Positions 61,746 through 64,000 of a stretch of 64,000 nucleotides of DNA are shown here, in pieces. Positions within the stretch are counted from its first letter, which is position 1, and every line of letters starts with the position of its first letter. This DNA is from CAVWDI01 sp046259385 (GTDB taxonomy: Bacteria > Chloroflexota > Anaerolineae > Anaerolineales > UBA4823): positions 1-64,000 of the forward strand of contig JBJYWI010000006.1 of the NCBI GenBank assembly GCA_046259385.1, written 5' to 3'. Both the position numbers and the translations under genes were made by a program. A model generated the notes under the pieces. That model worked only from the letters and a program-made list of their open reading frames with translations, did not search any database and was not told the origin of the DNA.

Positions 61746-63185
61746 ATGAAAATGACTGATGAATTTAACAACAGTAAAAAAGAATCCGAGTCGCAAACCA
61801 CAAGATATCTGCGCATCGCGGTTCTGGCTGGTTTTATCATCGCCGGGCTGCTGACTGCCTATCTGACTTATGTTTCGTTTCGTGATTTTGTAATCGCCTG
61901 GGAATTGACGGGTTTGCCGGGCATTACCATCAAGGAATCCAATCCTGCCCCGCAGGAATCAGGGGAGCTTGTCATCCAGGATGCCACCACCCCGCTCCAA
62001 CCCAGTGATGGGCCACCACCGCCGGAATGGGACGGCGCAGAGAGAGTAACCATGTTGGTCATGGGATTGGATTATCGTGATTGGTCCGCCGGAGAGGGTC
62101 CCCCTCGAACGGATACAATGATCCTGCTTACATTTGACCCGGTCACCCAGACCGGCGGCATGCTTTCTATTCCACGCGATCTATGGGTAAACATACCGGG
62201 ATTTAATTACGGGCGTATCAACACCGCATACCAGCTCGGTGAGGCTTACCAGCTTCCAGGCGGCGGACCTCAGTTAGCCGTGGACACAGTTGAGGAGCTG
62301 CTTGGCGTTCCAATTGATTTCTACGCCCAGGTCGATTTTGGAGCCTTTGTGCGGTTTATCGACGAGATATACGGAGTGAAAGTGGAAGTTTCCGAGCGAA
62401 TAAAACTCGATCCTCTCGGAGATAACAACACAAAATGGCTCAAGCCCGGAACGCATACGCTCCCTGGAGAGCTGGCTCTGGCTTACGTCCGGGCCCGCAA
62501 AACCGAAGGCGGCGATTTCGACCGATCTGAACGCCAGCAGCAGGTGGTTTTGGCAATCCGTAAACAGATTATGCGCCCCAAAATGTGGCCGGATCTACTT
62601 GCGAAGGCTCCTATCCTGTACAACGAGCTCTCGTCAGGTGTCAACACCAACATGAACCTGGATCAGGCGATTCGGCTGGGCTGGATGGCGACTCATATAC
62701 CGGAAGAGAACATTAAACGCGGTGCAATCGGCTCAGATCAAATAACTTTCGCCACATCACCGGACGGCGAGCAGGAAGTCCTGAAACCGTTAACCGAAAA
62801 GATCCGCCTGCTGCGTGACGAGATTTTCACCTCGACCGGCGCAATCAGCCCCTCGGCAGCAGGTGCAGATCCAGCTCAGACAATCCAGGCAGAAGGCGCT
62901 CGCGTTAAAGTTCTGAACGGCAGTTATACACCAGGATTGGCGGCTAGCACCACCGACTATTTAAAATCATTGAATATCAATGTCGTTGAAACCGGCAACT
63001 CTGAAAAAGTCACTCCATATACTGAAATCACTTATTACAACGGCGCCCCATACACAACAAAATACCTGGTCGATTTAATGACGATTGATCCGATCCGTAT
63101 CTTCTACGTGAATGACCCGACCAGTCCAGTTGACATTTCAGTCATTGTGGGCGACGATTGGGCAAACAGCGGCAAACTACCCTGA
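61746..63185 (+). CDS. LytR-CpsA-Psr (LCP) family envelope protein with LytR_C domain
   Basis: LCP proteins transfer glycopolymers from lipid carriers to the cell wall or protein acceptors. A single helix (about 23-45) anchors the protein, with the rest outside. The LCP domain (about 100-260) has RTDTMILLTFDP, SIPRDLWVNIPGFNYGRINTAYQLGEAY and LAYVRARKTEGGDFDRSERQQQVV, containing the Arg and Asp residues that bind pyrophosphate and Mg. The C-terminal LytR_C module spans about 385-475 (RVKVLNGSYTPGLAASTTDYLKSL). The 479 residues match other two-domain members. The acceptor is unknown. Confidence 0.92.
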   Translation: MKMTDEFNNSKKESESQTTRYLRIAVLAGFIIAGLLTAYLTYVSFRDFVIAWELTGLPGITIKESNPAPQESGELVIQDATTPLQPSDGPPPPEWDGAERVTMLVMGLDYRDWSAGEGPPRTDTMILLTFDPVTQTGGMLSIPRDLWVNIPGFNYGRINTAYQLGEAYQLPGGGPQLAVDTVEELLGVPIDFYAQVDFGAFVRFIDEIYGVKVEVSERIKLDPLGDNNTKWLKPGTHTLPGELALAYVRARKTEGGDFDRSERQQQVVLAIRKQIMRPKMWPDLLAKAPILYNELSSGVNTNMNLDQAIRLGWMATHIPEENIKRGAIGSDQITFATSPDGEQEVLKPLTEKIRLLRDEIFTSTGAISPSAAGADPAQTIQAEGARVKVLNGSYTPGLAASTTDYLKSLNINVVETGNSEKVTPYTEITYYNGAPYTTKYLVDLMTIDPIRIFYVNDPTSPVDISVIVGDDWANSGKLP

Positions 63186-63247
63186 AGATAAAGTCCTTTT
63201 TGCCCCCTCACTTGACACCATCTACCTGATACTTGATACTTAGTCCC

Positions 63248-64000
63248 ATGGAATCCCTAACCGGTTCTGTGGAGCGCATTACTTACTACAACCCAGAAAA
63301 CGGATACAGTGTTATCCGTCTGCTCCCGGAAAAGCCATTAAGCAGCCAGTTAACCCAGCTTGGGCTGGTCACAGTGACCGGCAACCTTCCCGAACTTTCG
63401 CCCGGAGAACACCTCGAATTGAGTGGCGAGTGGATCGAGCATCCCAGACATGGCCGCCAGTTCTCAGTCAGGTCCTGCGAACAGAGACTCCCCGCTACGT
63501 TGACGGGCATCCGCCGCTACCTGTCATCCGGGTTGATAAAAGGTATAGGTCCGCGCCTTGCGGACCGGATTGTGAACCAGTTCGGAGAGTACACACTTGA
63601 AATTATTGAGAGCCAGCCCGAGCGCTTGCTGGAAGTCCCGGACATTGGAGAGAAAAGATTCAGCCTGATCGCCTCAGCCTGGGAAGAACAGAGACAGGTT
63701 AAGGAGGTAATGCTGTTTCTGCACAGCTATGGCGTCAGCACAAATCTGGCTGTTAAGATCTATAAGCAATACGGGGTACAGGCATTGGATATTGTTCGCG
63801 CGGATCCATACCAGATGGCGCGCGATATATACGGAGTGGGATTTAAAACTGCCGACAAAATTGCCCAATCTCTTGGTCTGCCAGCAGATCATCCCTCCCG
63901 GATTCAATCCGCCGTTATATACTGCCTGAACAAAAGTACTGAAGACGGCAATGTTTTCCTACCAAAGGAAGAACTATCCCGCTCAGCTGAAGACCTTCTC
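63248..64000 (+). CDS. recD2: RecD2-like DNA helicase, 5' part (cut by window edge)
   Basis: This is the beginning of a RecD2-type superfamily 1 helicase. From ATG 63248 the frame stays open for 251 codons to the window end. The OB-like N-terminal domain shows SVERITYYNPENGYSVIRL. Tandem helix-hairpin-helix motifs follow (LIKGIGPRLADRIVNQFGE and VPDIGEKRFSLIASAWEEQ). The inter-domain block DPYQMARDIYGVGFKTADKIAQSLG is typical. The helicase motifs themselves lie beyond the window. No terminator separates it from the LCP gene, but the function is unrelated. Confidence 0.88.
   Translation, partial: MESLTGSVERITYYNPENGYSVIRLLPEKPLSSQLTQLGLVTVTGNLPELSPGEHLELSGEWIEHPRHGRQFSVRSCEQRLPATLTGIRRYLSSGLIKGIGPRLADRIVNQFGEYTLEIIESQPERLLEVPDIGEKRFSLIASAWEEQRQVKEVMLFLHSYGVSTNLAVKIYKQYGVQALDIVRADPYQMARDIYGVGFKTADKIAQSLGLPADHPSRIQSAVIYCLNKSTEDGNVFLPKEELSRSAEDLL

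Overview
The window looks like a chromosomal segment of a Chloroflexota bacterium, most likely of the Anaerolineae. This is an inference from gene content. The pointers are moderate GC, Thr/Pro-rich stalks joined to bacterial SH3 domains in exported proteins, an archaeal-type phosphoglycerate mutase, an octaheme cytochrome of the hydroxylamine oxidoreductase type, and a CysM/CysO/Mec/MoeZ cysteine pathway. No rRNA, tRNA, insertion sequence, phage gene or CRISPR array was seen. Most genes are housekeeping or metabolic and lie in short operons.

Layout: 1-6 kb holds a MacB-type ABC exporter with a broken N-terminus, cutA, a short D-2-hydroxyacid dehydrogenase, an M32 carboxypeptidase and a lipoprotein. 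6-11 kb holds lysine 2,3-aminomutase and a cysteine operon: cysteine synthase, JAMM protease, small unknown protein, ubiquitin-like sulfur carrier, and E1-like activator with a rhodanese domain. The operon is preceded by a promoter, a tiny Cys-x-Cys leader peptide and a switchable attenuator. 11-15 kb holds a Pro-peptidase and an octaheme cytochrome with a membrane partner. 15-20.5 kb is a polyphosphate cluster (two PPK2, PPK1, and an HD-like/CHAD fusion). 20.5-26 kb, on the minus strand, holds a phosphoribosyltransferase, priA, a CorC-type protein and a MEMO-family protein.

The most striking region is 26.6-30.7 kb. A T-box leader with a UGG (Trp) specifier and a terminator precedes a small SelW/Rdx-type selenoprotein whose Sec codon is an in-frame TGA followed by an 11-bp SECIS-like hairpin. 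Its stop overlaps the start of trpS. About 2.4 kb further on lies selD, which itself carries an in-frame TGA at the catalytic Cys position. Automatic gene calling would miss the first gene and truncate the second.

30.7-45 kb holds a gamma-glutamyltransferase, small phosphoesterase and NifU-like genes, an EtfA/EtfB/acyl-CoA dehydrogenase operon, apgM, a MiaB-family methylthiotransferase, HIT, SpoU and uvrA. 45-54 kb holds exported SH3 proteins, a GT-C glycosyltransferase, small membrane proteins, clpC and a DUF389-SH3 protein. 54.6-64 kb holds a SIMPL lipoprotein, then an operon with NAD synthetase split into glutaminase and synthetase genes around a transporter and a USP protein. An ABC-F ATPase, an LCP-family protein and the start of recD2, cut by the window edge, complete it.
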